NCBI RefSeq assembly: GCF_027889715.1
Contig: NZ_JAPJZH010000003.1
Span: 186,001-250,000 of the forward strand
Source of the DNA: Allohoeflea poritis
GTDB taxonomy: Bacteria; Pseudomonadota; Alphaproteobacteria; Rhizobiales; Rhizobiaceae
Direction: 5' to 3'
Length of the DNA: 64,000 nucleotides
Of this stretch, positions 42,750 through 51,743 are shown one piece after another. Positions within the stretch are counted from its first letter, which is position 1; each line of letters opens with the position of its first letter. The notes beneath the pieces are model-generated. The model worked only from the letters and a program-made list of their open reading frames with translations, was not told the DNA's origin and did not search any database. Both the position numbers and the translations under genes were made by a program.

Positions 42750-42803
42750 CGACACTGTCCTCCCTGGGACAATGTTCCACGGCCCATTTTCGATTGCAAG
42801 GAT

Positions 42804-42829
42804 ATTTTCAAAATCAAGTTTATGAAAAT
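42804..42829. promoter_or_regulatory. Inverted repeat upstream of the SDR gene, candidate RpiR operator
   Basis: ATTTTCA (42804-42810) and TGAAAAT (42823-42829) form a perfect 7-bp inverted repeat with a 12-base spacer in an unusually AT-rich 114-bp gap between the RpiR gene end (42864) and the SDR start (42749). This half-site style (GAAAAT) is common for RpiR-family regulators. Assignment by position and symmetry only. Confidence 0.45.
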
Positions 42830-42863
42830 TTGTGACCAATCTTGCAGCACGCACGCTGCCCGA

Positions 42864-43739
42864 CTATGTGCGCCGTTCGATCCTGCGGCCGAGACTGACG
42901 ATGATCGACTGGCACAGCACCAGTGCGGGTACCTGAGAACGGAAATGCCCGAGACGCGCCTCCTTGACGTAGAGAACGCGTTCCGCAAGCGAGACCACCG
43001 GGCTGAGCTCATTATCGGTAATGGCAAGGATTCGCCTCCCGCTTTCCGCCGCGCGTTCGGCGATTTCGACAGTCTCAGGCGTATAGTCGTCGAAGGTGAT
43101 CGCCAGCAGAACGTCGCTTTCGCCGATCGAGGCAATCTGCTCGTTGCGCATGGCGCCCAGATTGTCGATCAAGTGCACCCGTTTTCCGACATTGGAAAAG
43201 CCGTAGAAGGAATAGGCACCGATCCCGTAGGCGCCGCGCGCCGCGGCGATGTGGACCGCATCGGCTTCCAGCAGCGCATCCACGAATGCTTCGAGTTCGC
43301 TATTGTCGATATCATCGCGAAGGCGCAGCAACGACTCGACCGCCGTTTGCACGAATGTCCCGAAAACGATGCGCGGCTGTTCCAGGTCGAGCCCGCTGTC
43401 GGCGTCCATGTCACCATATTCACCGAGCGCCTTGATGCGATCCGAATAGGTCATCCTTGGCCCGACCAGGCGCTGGCGGAAGACATCCTGCAGTTCGGCA
43501 AAGCCCGAAAAACCGAGTTCCTTGGCAAAACGCGTGATGTTTGCCGGCGGCACCCCGGCCATTTTCGACAGGCCGACAATATTGTAGATCGCGACGTCCT
43601 CGGGATTGTTGAGAAAGAACTGGGCGACCTGGTTCAGGCGCTTGCTGAGGCTTCCCTGGCGCTCGACGAGCTTATCGACAAGGCTGGCATAGTCCTCGAT
43701 GCGCGCAATCGCCTCGTCTCCGCTTTTCTTTTTCGGCAT
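42864..43739 (-). CDS. RpiR-family transcriptional regulator
   Basis: A 291-residue protein with an N-terminal helix-turn-helix (QVAQFFLNNPEDVAIYNIVG, LSKMAGVPPANITRFAKELGFSGFAELQ) and a C-terminal SIS sugar-phosphate-binding domain (AVHIAAARGAYGIGAYSFYG, IGESDVLLAITFDDYTPETV, RILAITDNELSPV). Family members sense sugar phosphates and control their catabolism. ATG at 43739 has GAGGAAAGC before it. It lies upstream of the SDR-Gfo/Idh-MocC operon and downstream of another SDR gene. Confidence 0.92.
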   Translation of the reverse strand: MPKKKSGDEAIARIEDYASLVDKLVERQGSLSKRLNQVAQFFLNNPEDVAIYNIVGLSKMAGVPPANITRFAKELGFSGFAELQDVFRQRLVGPRMTYSDRIKALGEYGDMDADSGLDLEQPRIVFGTFVQTAVESLLRLRDDIDNSELEAFVDALLEADAVHIAAARGAYGIGAYSFYGFSNVGKRVHLIDNLGAMRNEQIASIGESDVLLAITFDDYTPETVEIAERAAESGRRILAITDNELSPVVSLAERVLYVKEARLGHFRSQVPALVLCQSIIVSLGRRIERRT

Positions 43740-43755
43740 TGCTTTCCTCAAGCAC

Positions 43756-44544
43756 CTATATTCCCGCCGGCGCCCCGACCACGGCCTGTTCCATGTCAAT
43801 CAGCGCGCCGGTCGTCAATCCGGCGGCATCGCTGAGCAGGAACACGGCCAAACGCGCCACCTCGTCCATCTGCAGGAGCCGCCCAAGCGGCAGATTCGAG
43901 GCCGCCGCGGCCAGCCATTGATCGCCATTGCCGAGAATCTCCGCCTGCATTTTCCGCTCGGCCGGCGTATCGCACCATCCCACATTGATGCCGTTAACCC
44001 TGATGCGGTCCGCCAGGTGTGCATTGGCGGCATTGCGGGTCAGTGTCGCCAGCGCACCCTTGGTGGACGCATAGATCGCCAGGTCGGGGGCGCCGCAATG
44101 GGCGTTCATCGACAGGATGTTGAGGACCGCACCGGCGGCGCCGCGCCGCAGCATGTCATTGATCGCACCCTGCATCAGGAAAAAAGGCGCACGGGCATTG
44201 ACCGCATAGAGCCGGTCCCAGGTCTCCACCTCGCCATCGGCAACAGTTGCACGGTCGGTGATGCCGGCGGCATTGACCAGGCAATCGATCCGTCCGAAAC
44301 GCGCAAGTGCCGCATCGATCACCGCGGACGGCGCGGAAGGCTCTGCCAGATCGGACATGAAGAACGCAGCCTTATGTCCCTGCCCCGCCAGATCCTGCGC
44401 AACCGCTTCGCCCGCAGGCGCGTTCCGATCCGTCAGGAACAGGGCTTGCGCACCCGCGCCGGCAGCGGTTCTGGCGATCTCGGCGCCAAGCCCCTGCGCG
44501 GCGCCGGTTATGACAATGACCTTGCCTTCAAGATCGATCTTCAC
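43756..44544 (-). CDS. Short-chain dehydrogenase/reductase
   Basis: The 262-residue SDR has VIVITGAAQGLGAEIARTAA, an Asp after strand 2 (FLTDRNAP) favouring NAD(H), NAAGITDRATV, Ser in LNILSMNAHCG, Y-A-S-T-K and NGINVGWCDTPAE. Start is GTG at 44544 with GGGAGAAG upstream. It ends 17 bp from the RpiR start and is divergent from a LacI regulator across a 212-bp gap. It is probably a sugar or polyol dehydrogenase. Confidence 0.88.
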   Translation of the reverse strand: MKIDLEGKVIVITGAAQGLGAEIARTAAGAGAQALFLTDRNAPAGEAVAQDLAGQGHKAAFFMSDLAEPSAPSAVIDAALARFGRIDCLVNAAGITDRATVADGEVETWDRLYAVNARAPFFLMQGAINDMLRRGAAGAVLNILSMNAHCGAPDLAIYASTKGALATLTRNAANAHLADRIRVNGINVGWCDTPAERKMQAEILGNGDQWLAAAASNLPLGRLLQMDEVARLAVFLLSDAAGLTTGALIDMEQAVVGAPAGI

Positions 44545-44756
44545 GCTCTTCTCCCGTGCCGGCGGGACGCCGTCATGCCCCGGATGATCCTGGCCAGAAG
44601 GCACCGGACACACGGCCCGAAAGGCTAGTCGCGCCTGCCGGCAAAAGCAAACCGGTGCTATAAACAACAGTGGAATCAGCCACGTCCGTTGCGAAAATCG
44701 CCCCGGATGATCTATCGTCCGCCGTCAAGAAATGCTGGCCTAACGGGCAACTGTAC

Positions 44757-45791
44757 ATGTCAAAACCCGAACACGAAAAACAGAACCCGACCGTTCAGGA
44801 CGTCGCGCGCGCCGCCAATGTTTCAACGGCGACGGTGAGCCGCGCCCTTTCCGCTCCCGAACGCGTATCCGAGAAGGCCCGCAAGCGTGTCGCCGAGGCC
44901 GTCAAACAGACGGGCTATGTCATCAACCATGCGGCGCGGAACCTGCGGCGCCAGGAGACCGGCACCATCGTCGCGCTGGTCCCGGATATCGGCAATTCCC
45001 ACTTCTCGAACATCCTGAAAGGCATCGAGACCGTCTGCGACGAACGGGACATCAAGGTGCTGATTGCCGATACGCGCAAACCCTCCATGTCGCGCTCCAA
45101 GCTGCAGGGCTATTTCAGCCAGAACAATTGCGACGGTATCGTCATTCTCGATGGGGATATCTCGATTTCCGAGATGCGGGCGGCGAACCTTGCCCTTCCG
45201 CCGGTGGTCACGGCCGGCGAATGGAGCGACGATCCGACCGTTCCCATCGCCATCGTCGACAATCTCATGGGCGCCGACCTCGCCGTCTCGCATCTTCTGG
45301 CGTGCGGCCACACCAATATCGGCCACGTCACCGGCCTGCTGACGCACAAGCCCGGCCGCGACCGGCTGGACGGTTTTCGTAGGGTGCTTGCGGGCGCCGG
45401 GATCGCCCCTTCCGGGGCATGGGTTTTTACAGGCGACTATTCACTGGAGACGGGAAAAGGAGCCGCCGAAGCCTGGCTGAAACTGCCGGAACGGCCGACC
45501 GCTGTCTTCTGCGCCAGCGACCGCAGCGCCTTCGGCTTCATTTCGACGCTGCACGAGGCCGGGATCAGGGTTCCGGAGGATGTTTCGGTCGTCGGTTTCG
45601 ACGATATCGACATTGCCGCGCATTTCATTCCGGCCCTGACCACGGTCCATCAGCCACGGCGGGCCGTGGGCTCATGCGCGGCGCGCCACCTGCTCGACCT
45701 CATCGAGGGAAATCAACCGGATCTTGAGATGGCTCCGCTCGATCCTTGGCTTGAAGTGCGCAAGAGCACTGCGCCGCCGGCAGCGCGTTAG
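44757..45791 (+). CDS. LacI-family regulator
   Basis: The 344-residue LacI/GalR protein has a classical DNA-binding head: [40 protein letters not shown] and the hinge [20 protein letters not shown]. The sensor domain follows with [50 protein letters not shown] and [20 protein letters not shown]. Ribosome site at ATG 44757 is weak and an in-frame upstream extension exists, but the family alignment starts here. It faces the SDR-RpiR operon and precedes the convergent TIM-barrel gene by 8 bp. Confidence 0.9.
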   Translation: MSKPEHEKQNPTVQDVARAANVSTATVSRALSAPERVSEKARKRVAEAVKQTGYVINHAARNLRRQETGTIVALVPDIGNSHFSNILKGIETVCDERDIKVLIADTRKPSMSRSKLQGYFSQNNCDGIVILDGDISISEMRAANLALPPVVTAGEWSDDPTVPIAIVDNLMGADLAVSHLLACGHTNIGHVTGLLTHKPGRDRLDGFRRVLAGAGIAPSGAWVFTGDYSLETGKGAAEAWLKLPERPTAVFCASDRSAFGFISTLHEAGIRVPEDVSVVGFDDIDIAAHFIPALTTVHQPRRAVGSCAARHLLDLIEGNQPDLEMAPLDPWLEVRKSTAPPAAR

Positions 45792-45799
45792 TCAGAGCG

Positions 45800-46675
45800 T
45801 CAGCAGCAGTTCCGGAACCGTTCGATGCAGGTATCCAGTACCTCGCCCGGATCGCGCTTCCACCAATTTTGCGCTGAGAAAATCTCTACCTCGCAAAAAC
45901 CGTCATAGCCGGCTGCTTCAACAGCGGCCCTGACATGTCTGAGATCGGCGACGCCATCGCCCATCATGCCGCGATCGAGCAGAACGTCCTGCGTGTCCGC
46001 CAGCCAGTCGCAGAGGTGATAGCCGACGATCCGTTCGGCACCGGCGCGTTTCAGTTCCGAAGCCAGCGAGAGGTCCCACCACACGTGATAGACGTCGATG
46101 GCCAGTGCGACGGCCGGATGGTCGATGGCCTCGCACATATCCACTGCATCGCGCACGGTCGTCAGGCAGGAACGATTGCCGCCATAGACTGGGTTGAGAG
46201 GCTCGAGTGCGAGGCGAACATTCGCCGCCTGAGCGACCGGCGCGACTTCTGCAACAATGGAGGTCACCTGTTTGAGGCTCTCTCGCATGCTGTGTGAGCC
46301 TTCGACGACACCGCCGACACAGATGGTCAGGCTGGCAGCGCCCAGCCCGGCGGCCATGTCGATCGAGGCGTGAAAATCGTCCAGAACGGACTGGCGGTCC
46401 GGCGGCGCGAGCGGCCCCGTCAGGAAGGGCGAGCGGCAAAGTCCCCAGACTTCCAGACCTGCGGCGCGGGTGCGCTCGCCAATCTCCGCAGCGCGGTCGC
46501 CGATCTCCCTGCGCCACCAGGTGACGGCGCCGTAACCGCGTTCCGCGCAGGCATCAATCACCTGCTCCGGGGACCAGCCGGCGCCGTGACCCTCGACATT
46601 GTGGCCGAGCGTCGCGGTGTTGAGCGCCAGCATCGAATGGTCCGATGAAAAATCCCGCAATTCAAAGGAGGCCAT
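45800..46675 (-). CDS. Sugar phosphate isomerase/epimerase (AP-endonuclease-2 fold)
   Basis: A 291-residue TIM barrel of the xylose-isomerase-like superfamily: LALNTATLGHNVEGHGAGWS, ACAERGYGAVTWWRREIGDR, LEVWGLCRSPFLTG, RLALEPLNPVYGGNRS (metal Glu), ALAIDVYHVWWD (Asp/His), YHLCDWLADTQD (His) and FCEVEIFSAQNWW (Glu). ATG at 46675 overlaps the stop of the DUF993 gene by one base (TGATG). It likely isomerises a keto-sugar or keto-cyclitol in the pathway of the upstream DUF993 and SDR enzymes. Confidence 0.87.
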   Translation of the reverse strand: MASFELRDFSSDHSMLALNTATLGHNVEGHGAGWSPEQVIDACAERGYGAVTWWRREIGDRAAEIGERTRAAGLEVWGLCRSPFLTGPLAPPDRQSVLDDFHASIDMAAGLGAASLTICVGGVVEGSHSMRESLKQVTSIVAEVAPVAQAANVRLALEPLNPVYGGNRSCLTTVRDAVDMCEAIDHPAVALAIDVYHVWWDLSLASELKRAGAERIVGYHLCDWLADTQDVLLDRGMMGDGVADLRHVRAAVEAAGYDGFCEVEIFSAQNWWKRDPGEVLDTCIERFRNCC

Positions 46676-47826
46676 CAGGCAGCCCCGTACAGATCGAGCA
46701 GCTTGCCCATGCGCCGCACCGCAAGCTCGGGATCGGTGAACAGACCACACTGGTCCGCCATCCTGAACGAATCCACGAAGTAGGGCAGCGAGCGCGCCGA
46801 CTGGGCACCGCCCAGCATGACAAAATGGTCCTGGAAGCCATTCAGCCATGCGAGGAAAACGACACCCGTCTTGTAGTATTGCGTCGGCGCACGGAAGATG
46901 TGCCGGGCAAGCGGCACCGTCGGATCAAGCGTTGCGCGGAAGGCAGCGACATCGCCTTCACCGAGCTGCGAGACGGCCTGCGCTGCGTGCCGGGCCAAGG
47001 GATCGAAGACGCCGAGCAGCGCGTGCGAATAGCCCTCGCTGTCTCCTGCAATCAGTTCGGGATAGTTGAAATCGTCGCCGGTATACATCTTCACGCCGTT
47101 CGGAAGGCGGCGGCGCATGATGATTTCCTTGTCCTTGTCGAGCAGCGAAACCTTGATGCCGTCGACCTTCGTACTGTTCTCGGAGATGACCGCGAGACAA
47201 GTCTCCAGCGTTTCCTCGAAGCTGCCCGCGCCCCAGTAGCCCGCCAGGGCCGGATCGAACATGTCGCCGAGCCAGTGCAGAATGACCGGCTCATCGCATT
47301 GCGCCAGCACGTCGCGATAGGTGGTCCGGTAATCATCCGGACCGGAGGCGACGGCGACCAGCGCCCGGCTCGCCATCAGGATGATGCGGCTGCCCGCCTT
47401 CTGCACGACTTCGACCTGTTCGAGATAGGCCCGCCTGACATCGTCGAGCGCGCGTGCGTCGGCTGCCTCCAGATGGTCGGTCCCGGCCCCGCTCGCCAGC
47501 AGCGCATCCGGCAGTTCGGCCTTCGTGCGCCGGATCAGTTCCAGCGCGCCCGGCCAGTCGAGGCCCATGCCGCGTTGCGCAGTGTCCATGGCCTCGGCGA
47601 TGCCAAGACCCAGCGAAGCCAAGTGCCGGCGGAAGGCCATTGTCGCCTCCCAATCGACCGAGGCCTGCCCGGAGGGATCGCTGTCCGCGAACGGATCGGC
47701 GACCACATGCGCGGCCGAATAGATGATCCGGCAGGCACTGGCACCAAGCGGTTTGCCCTCGACGGCATTGCCACTCATGGAGTAGTCGGACAGCCGACCG
47801 GTTTCGTCTGGAAGGCGAATGTGCAT
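46675..47826 (-). CDS. DUF993 family protein (dihydrodipicolinate-synthase/aldolase-like barrel)
   Basis: The 383-residue protein matches the DUF993 family, a DapA-like (beta/alpha)8 barrel: RIIYSAAHVVADPFAD, VDWEATMAFRRHLASLGLGI and AEAMDTAQRGMGLDW near the start, RIILMASRALV, EPVILHWLGDMFDP, KVDGIKVSLLDKDKE with a Lys where DapA-type enzymes have the Schiff-base lysine, and MYTGDDFNYPELI. A retro-aldol step on a keto acid or keto sugar is a reasonable guess. ATG at 47826 fits the family start. It sits between an SDR and an isomerase gene in one operon. Confidence 0.82.
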   Translation of the reverse strand: MHIRLPDETGRLSDYSMSGNAVEGKPLGASACRIIYSAAHVVADPFADSDPSGQASVDWEATMAFRRHLASLGLGIAEAMDTAQRGMGLDWPGALELIRRTKAELPDALLASGAGTDHLEAADARALDDVRRAYLEQVEVVQKAGSRIILMASRALVAVASGPDDYRTTYRDVLAQCDEPVILHWLGDMFDPALAGYWGAGSFEETLETCLAVISENSTKVDGIKVSLLDKDKEIIMRRRLPNGVKMYTGDDFNYPELIAGDSEGYSHALLGVFDPLARHAAQAVSQLGEGDVAAFRATLDPTVPLARHIFRAPTQYYKTGVVFLAWLNGFQDHFVMLGGAQSARSLPYFVDSFRMADQCGLFTDPELAVRRMGKLLDLYGAA

Positions 47827-47834
47827 GGAAATCC

Positions 47835-48611
47835 TCAAAATCGCTGAACGAGCATGCCGGCATCGGCCGAGATCGCCTGGCCTGTCGTATAGGGAAGGTT
47901 GCCGGCGGCAAGCGTGGCGACGATACGCCCCATCTCCACGGGCTGGCCGAGACGTGGCAGGAGGGTCAGCCCCTCCTCGTCGATGCGCCGCTGGTAGGTG
48001 TCCTTCACGCCGCGCGTCATGTCGGTTTCGATAAGGCCGGGCTGGACGTCGTAGACAGCGATATTCTCCTCGCCTAACCGCACGGCGAAGGTCTTCGAAA
48101 TCATCGCCGCGGCAGCCTTGGAGGCGCAATATTCTGCGCGCGGCGCGGCAACGGCGACGGCATTGGACGAGGTCACGTTGACCAGGCTGTAGAAGCGGCC
48201 GTCGTCGCGCTTGCGCGCAACAAGCCTTTTCGCGAAGGCCTGGCTCAGGAAGAACATCGCCTTGGCGTTGACCGCCATGCAACGGTCATAGCTTTCCTCG
48301 CTTGCCTCCAGAAGATCGCCACGACTGAGCACCGAAACGCCGGCATTGTTGATCAGCGTTGTCAGCGGCCCGATCGCGGCCTCTGCCTGATCAAGCATGG
48401 CCTCATGCTGTGCCAGGTCCGCCACATCGCCCACGACCTTGGCCACCGAAACGCCGGTTTCGGCAACCGCATCGGCAGCGGCATCCAGTTCCTCGCCGCC
48501 GATTTCCGCATTGAGCGCGATATCGAAACCGTTGCGCGCCAGTTCGAGTGCGATCCCCAGACCAATCCCCCGGCTGGAGCCGGTCACCAGCGCTGCGTGC
48601 TTTGCCGACAT
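47835..48611 (-). CDS. Short-chain dehydrogenase (3-ketoacyl-reductase-like)
   Basis: A 258-residue SDR: ALVTGSSRGIGLGIALELAR, INNAGVSVLSRG, Ser in VNVTSSNAVAVAA, E-Y-C-A-S-K (Tyr/Lys) and YDVQPGLIETDMT, with a C-terminal TGQAISADAGMLV. It overlaps the acyl-CoA dehydrogenase gene by one base (TAATG) and precedes DUF993 by 8 bp. The operon therefore joins an acyl-CoA enzyme to sugar-type enzymes, which is unusual. It may act on a sugar (as in YciK/KduD relatives) rather than an acyl chain. Confidence 0.87.
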   Translation of the reverse strand: MSAKHAALVTGSSRGIGLGIALELARNGFDIALNAEIGGEELDAAADAVAETGVSVAKVVGDVADLAQHEAMLDQAEAAIGPLTTLINNAGVSVLSRGDLLEASEESYDRCMAVNAKAMFFLSQAFAKRLVARKRDDGRFYSLVNVTSSNAVAVAAPRAEYCASKAAAAMISKTFAVRLGEENIAVYDVQPGLIETDMTRGVKDTYQRRIDEEGLTLLPRLGQPVEMGRIVATLAAGNLPYTTGQAISADAGMLVQRF

Positions 48612-49756
48612 TATGCGCGTGCTCCGTTCTTCATCAGTTCACGGGCGATGATCATACGCTGGATTTGATTGGTTCCTTCATAAATCTGCGTGATCTTCGC
48701 ATCGCGATAGAGCCGCTCGACCTCGAAGCCGCGAATATATCCCGAGCCGCCGAACACCTGCACCGCGTCGGCGGTACGGGTCACCGCCATGTCGCCGGCA
48801 AAACACTTCGCCATGGAACAGGCCATTGTCGCGTCGCGGCCCTCATCGATGGCCGTGGCCGCGCTGTGCACGAGCAGCCGCGCGGCCTCGATGTCCTTGG
48901 CCATGTCGGCGAGCATCCACTGAACGCCCTGGAACTCGGCGATATGGACACCGAACTGCTTGCGCTGCTGGGCATAATCGAGTGCCGCCTCCAGGCCCGC
49001 CTGACCGATGCCGACCGCCAGAGCCGCGATGCCCACCCTGCCCTTGTCGAGAACGCTCATCATCATGTGGAAGCCGCGCCCCTCCTCGCCGAGCAATGCG
49101 TCCGAGGACAGCCTGACGTCGGTGAAATTCAGCGCTCCGACCTGGCTCGCGCGCTGACCCATCTTGTGTTCCTTCGGGCCGCGCTCGACACCGTCGGCGT
49201 GCAGGTCGACGATGAAGATGCTCATACCGCGCCGGCCAGCATCCTTGTCGGTGCGGGCCAGCACAAAACCGACATCGGCAACCGGCGCGTTGTGAATCCA
49301 TATCTTGCCGCCGTTGAGGATCCATCCATCGTCTGTTTTTTCCGCCGTCGTGCGGATGCCCGACACGTCGGTTCCGGCTTCCGGCTCGGTAATGCAGTAG
49401 GCGGCCTTCTTCGTCGCGGCCATGACCGGCTGCAACCAGGTCTGGCGCTGGGTATCCGTTCCGTGACGCACAAGCAGGGTCGAAATGAGCTCGACCAGAC
49501 CGCACTGGTCAGCCACGGATGCATAACCGCGCGACAATTCCTCCATGACGACCGCGTAACACAGCGTGTCGAATCCGGGACCGCCATGGTCTTCCGGCAC
49601 GCCGATGCCGAACAGGCCGAGTTCGCCCATCTGCTCGTAGATTTCAGACGGAAAACGTTCGTCGCGGTCCAGTGCCTCCGCAGCCGGGCGGACGACATCA
49701 TCGGCAAACTGCCGGGCCATCTCGCGAACCTGCCGGTGGGTATCGGTCAAATGCAT
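48611..49756 (-). CDS. Acyl-CoA dehydrogenase
   Basis: The 381-residue flavoprotein shows the family signatures YCITEPEAGTDVSGIRTTAE (FAD/substrate site), GRVGIAALAVGIGQAGLEAAL, QFGVHIAEFQGVQWMLADMA and, at the C-terminus, VQVFGGSGYIRGFEVERLYRD region and IYEGTNQIQRMIIARELM. The catalytic base position reads Y-E-G-T, the Glu found in short-chain acyl-CoA dehydrogenases. It introduces a trans-2 double bond into an acyl-CoA. First gene of its operon, with an operator palindrome 16 bp upstream of the start. Confidence 0.93.
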   Translation of the reverse strand: MHLTDTHRQVREMARQFADDVVRPAAEALDRDERFPSEIYEQMGELGLFGIGVPEDHGGPGFDTLCYAVVMEELSRGYASVADQCGLVELISTLLVRHGTDTQRQTWLQPVMAATKKAAYCITEPEAGTDVSGIRTTAEKTDDGWILNGGKIWIHNAPVADVGFVLARTDKDAGRRGMSIFIVDLHADGVERGPKEHKMGQRASQVGALNFTDVRLSSDALLGEEGRGFHMMMSVLDKGRVGIAALAVGIGQAGLEAALDYAQQRKQFGVHIAEFQGVQWMLADMAKDIEAARLLVHSAATAIDEGRDATMACSMAKCFAGDMAVTRTADAVQVFGGSGYIRGFEVERLYRDAKITQIYEGTNQIQRMIIARELMKNGARA

Positions 49757-49771
49757 GAGTCTACCATATTT

Positions 49772-49787
49772 GTAACTATCTAGTTAC
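49772..49787. promoter_or_regulatory. Operator palindrome upstream of the acyl-CoA dehydrogenase operon
   Basis: GTAACTATCTAGTTAC is a perfect 7+2+7 inverted repeat, 16 bp upstream of the acyl-CoA dehydrogenase start in a 191-bp divergent region. It is the best copy of a motif that recurs at 49920, 55763 and 55931. Its spacing is typical of TetR- or MarR-family operators, but no such gene is in the window. Confidence 0.7.
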
Positions 49788-49919
49788 TTATATATCAACT
49801 AGGAATATCGCCGTCAAGATTGCCGACCGATGCATCGTGCCATCGCGGCCGGGCACAACGAATAAGTACCGATTTGCCCGGATGAGGCTTGCGGAAATCG
49901 TAATCCCGTGTATCTTATA

Positions 49920-49933
49920 TAACTAACTAGTTA
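49920..49933. promoter_or_regulatory. Second operator copy, upstream of the aldo/keto reductase
   Basis: TAACTAACTAGTTA is a perfect 6+2+6 inverted repeat 15 bp before the aldo/keto reductase start at 49948. It shares the TAACTA-NN-TAGTTA core with the site at 49772, on the other side of the same divergent promoter. Confidence 0.65.
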
Positions 49934-49947
49934 CTTGTGAGGCAATC

Positions 49948-50970
49948 ATGAATATCGGCGATAAACGCAAATTCGGCAGGGTTGACCTGCATGTCACTCC
50001 CTTCGCTTTCGGCGCGGCGCCCATCGGCAATATCTTCCGCCCTATCGGCGAAGACGTCTCGGATGCGATGATCCAGACGGCATGGGATGCGGGCGTGCGC
50101 TATTACGATACCGCGCCCATGTACGGACACGGCCTTTCCGAACTGCGCTGCGGCCATTCGCTGCGCTGGAAACATCGCGATGACTACGTGCTGTCCTCGA
50201 AAGTGGGGCGCATTCTCAAGCCGCAAAAGCGCGCCCATATCGACTTCACGCCCTGGGTCGACGCCGCACCTTTCGAGATGATTTTCGATTACAGCTATGA
50301 CGGCACCATGCGCGCCTTCGAAGATTCACTGCAGCGCCTGGCGCTGGAACGCATGGACATCTGCTTCATCCATGACATCGACGTCTTCACGCGGGGCAGC
50401 GAACAGCCCGAAGTGTTCAAACAGGCCATGGATGGCGCCTGGAAAGCCCTGTCGCAACTGCGCGACGAAGGCGTCGTCAAGGCGATCGGCGTCGGCGTCA
50501 ATGAATGGGAAGTGTGTCATGAAGCCCTGAAGCAGCGGGATTTCGACTGCTTCCTGCTGGCCGGGCGCTACACGCTGCTTGAGCAGGATTCGCTCAATGC
50601 GTTCCTGCCGCTTTGCGAGGAACGAAACGCGGCCGTCGTCGTCGGCGGGGGCTTCAACTCCGGCATCCTGGCAACGGGCGCCGTCGAAGGCGCCAAGTAC
50701 AATTACGCACCGGCGCCGGCTGAAATCATGGAGCGCGTCAGGGGCATCGAGGCCGTGTGCCGCGAGCACGACGTTCCCCTGCCCGCCGCGGCGATCCAGT
50801 TTGTCGTGGCGCATCCGGCGGTCCCGTCCTTTGCGGCCGGCACACGCACCGTCGAACAGCTGGAGAAAAACCTGGCGTGGTTCACCCATCCGATCCCGGC
50901 GGAATTCTGGGCCGAGCTGAAGCGGAAGAGCCTTTTGCGGGAGGATGCTCCGACACCGGCGGGAAGCTGA
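49948..50970 (+). CDS. Aldo/keto reductase (L-fucose/pyridoxal dehydrogenase type)
   Basis: A 340-residue aldo/keto reductase with the tetrad in GVRYYDTAPMYGHGLSE (Asp and Tyr), VLSSKVGR (Lys) and ICFIHDID (His). Residues VTPFAFGAAPIGNIFRP at the start and GGGFNSGILATG late are typical of the D-threo-aldose/L-fucose 1-dehydrogenase and pyridoxal 4-dehydrogenase group, which oxidise cyclic sugars or pyridoxal to lactones. This agrees with a sugar lactone step. It is followed one base later by the MaoC gene, so they are coupled. Confidence 0.88.
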   Translation: MNIGDKRKFGRVDLHVTPFAFGAAPIGNIFRPIGEDVSDAMIQTAWDAGVRYYDTAPMYGHGLSELRCGHSLRWKHRDDYVLSSKVGRILKPQKRAHIDFTPWVDAAPFEMIFDYSYDGTMRAFEDSLQRLALERMDICFIHDIDVFTRGSEQPEVFKQAMDGAWKALSQLRDEGVVKAIGVGVNEWEVCHEALKQRDFDCFLLAGRYTLLEQDSLNAFLPLCEERNAAVVVGGGFNSGILATGAVEGAKYNYAPAPAEIMERVRGIEAVCREHDVPLPAAAIQFVVAHPAVPSFAAGTRTVEQLEKNLAWFTHPIPAEFWAELKRKSLLREDAPTPAGS

Positions 50971-50971
50971 G

Positions 50972-51460
50972 ATGCCGGTGGAATCGCAGCAGCACGAACT
51001 TGCCGCCGGAACCCATGAATACGAACAGCTTCGGGACGGGGACTGGTTCAGTACCGACTCACTGACGGTGACCGCCGATCATATCGATCGTTTCGCCGAC
51101 TTGACCGGTGACCGCTTCGAGATCCACATGTCGGACGACCGGGCCAGACATCACGGCTTCGACGGCCGCGTGGCCCACGGGTTGCTGGTCCTGTCGCTCG
51201 TCGACGGGCTCAAAAACCAGGCCGCAGCGCGTTTCAACGCCATCGCATCGCTCGGCTGGGACTGGTCGTTCAAGCGCCCGGTCCTGATCGGCGACACGAT
51301 CCGCGCCACCTTGACCATTGCCGGCAAACGCCCGACCCGGCATGCCGCGCGCGGCATCGTCAAACTTGCCTGCGATGTCACCAACCAGAATGGCGACAGC
51401 GTGCAAAGCGGCACCAACCAGTTGATGGTTTACCGTGGAGTTAGAGCAATTCTGAGTTAG
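50972..51460 (+). CDS. MaoC-like hot-dog dehydratase
   Basis: The 162-residue protein has the (R)-hydratase pattern: VTADHIDRFADLTGDRFEIHMSDDRA with the catalytic Asp/His, then VAHGLLVLSLVDGL. It would hydrate an enoyl-CoA. ATG at 50972 comes one base after the aldo/keto reductase stop. The last few codons and the TAG at 51458-51460 lie inside the mobile element that begins at 51442, so the native C-terminus has been altered by insertion; the fold itself is intact. Confidence 0.85.
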   Translation: MPVESQQHELAAGTHEYEQLRDGDWFSTDSLTVTADHIDRFADLTGDRFEIHMSDDRARHHGFDGRVAHGLLVLSLVDGLKNQAAARFNAIASLGWDWSFKRPVLIGDTIRATLTIAGKRPTRHAARGIVKLACDVTNQNGDSVQSGTNQLMVYRGVRAILS

Positions 51461-51743
51461 CTTGGTTCATTTGACCGTGGCGATTTTGGTCTCTGGCTAG
51501 GCGGATTGCGTGCCGTGGTGCCAACCCACCACAAGCGCGGGCCAACGACGCCAGGGGGCAAAATCGCCCGGCCCATTCACTACTGGTTTTCAGTACGACA
51601 ATCCTTTCGAGGGTGGGGAAAATCGGCCCATCGGCGTTGTTGCGCCGCTTGCCCGATGCACCGCATCGCGCTGCGTGACGCGCCTGGCCGAGTGAACCGA
51701 TTTTCCTCCATCAAATGTTCCAAGCTAAATCAGAATTGCTCTA
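51442..51743 (+). mobile_element. MITE copy 1 (~300 bp, TA target duplication)
   Basis: The element starts TA-GAGCAATTCTGAGTTAGC and ends with the near-perfect complement (CAGAATTGCTC-TA), giving terminal inverted repeats of about 24 bp. TA flanks both ends, as in IS630/Tc1-mariner type insertions. It has no transposase; short frames inside are spurious. A second copy, in opposite orientation and roughly 85-90% identical by eye, is at 56788-57090. It sits between two convergent genes and supplies the stop codon of each. Confidence 0.88.
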
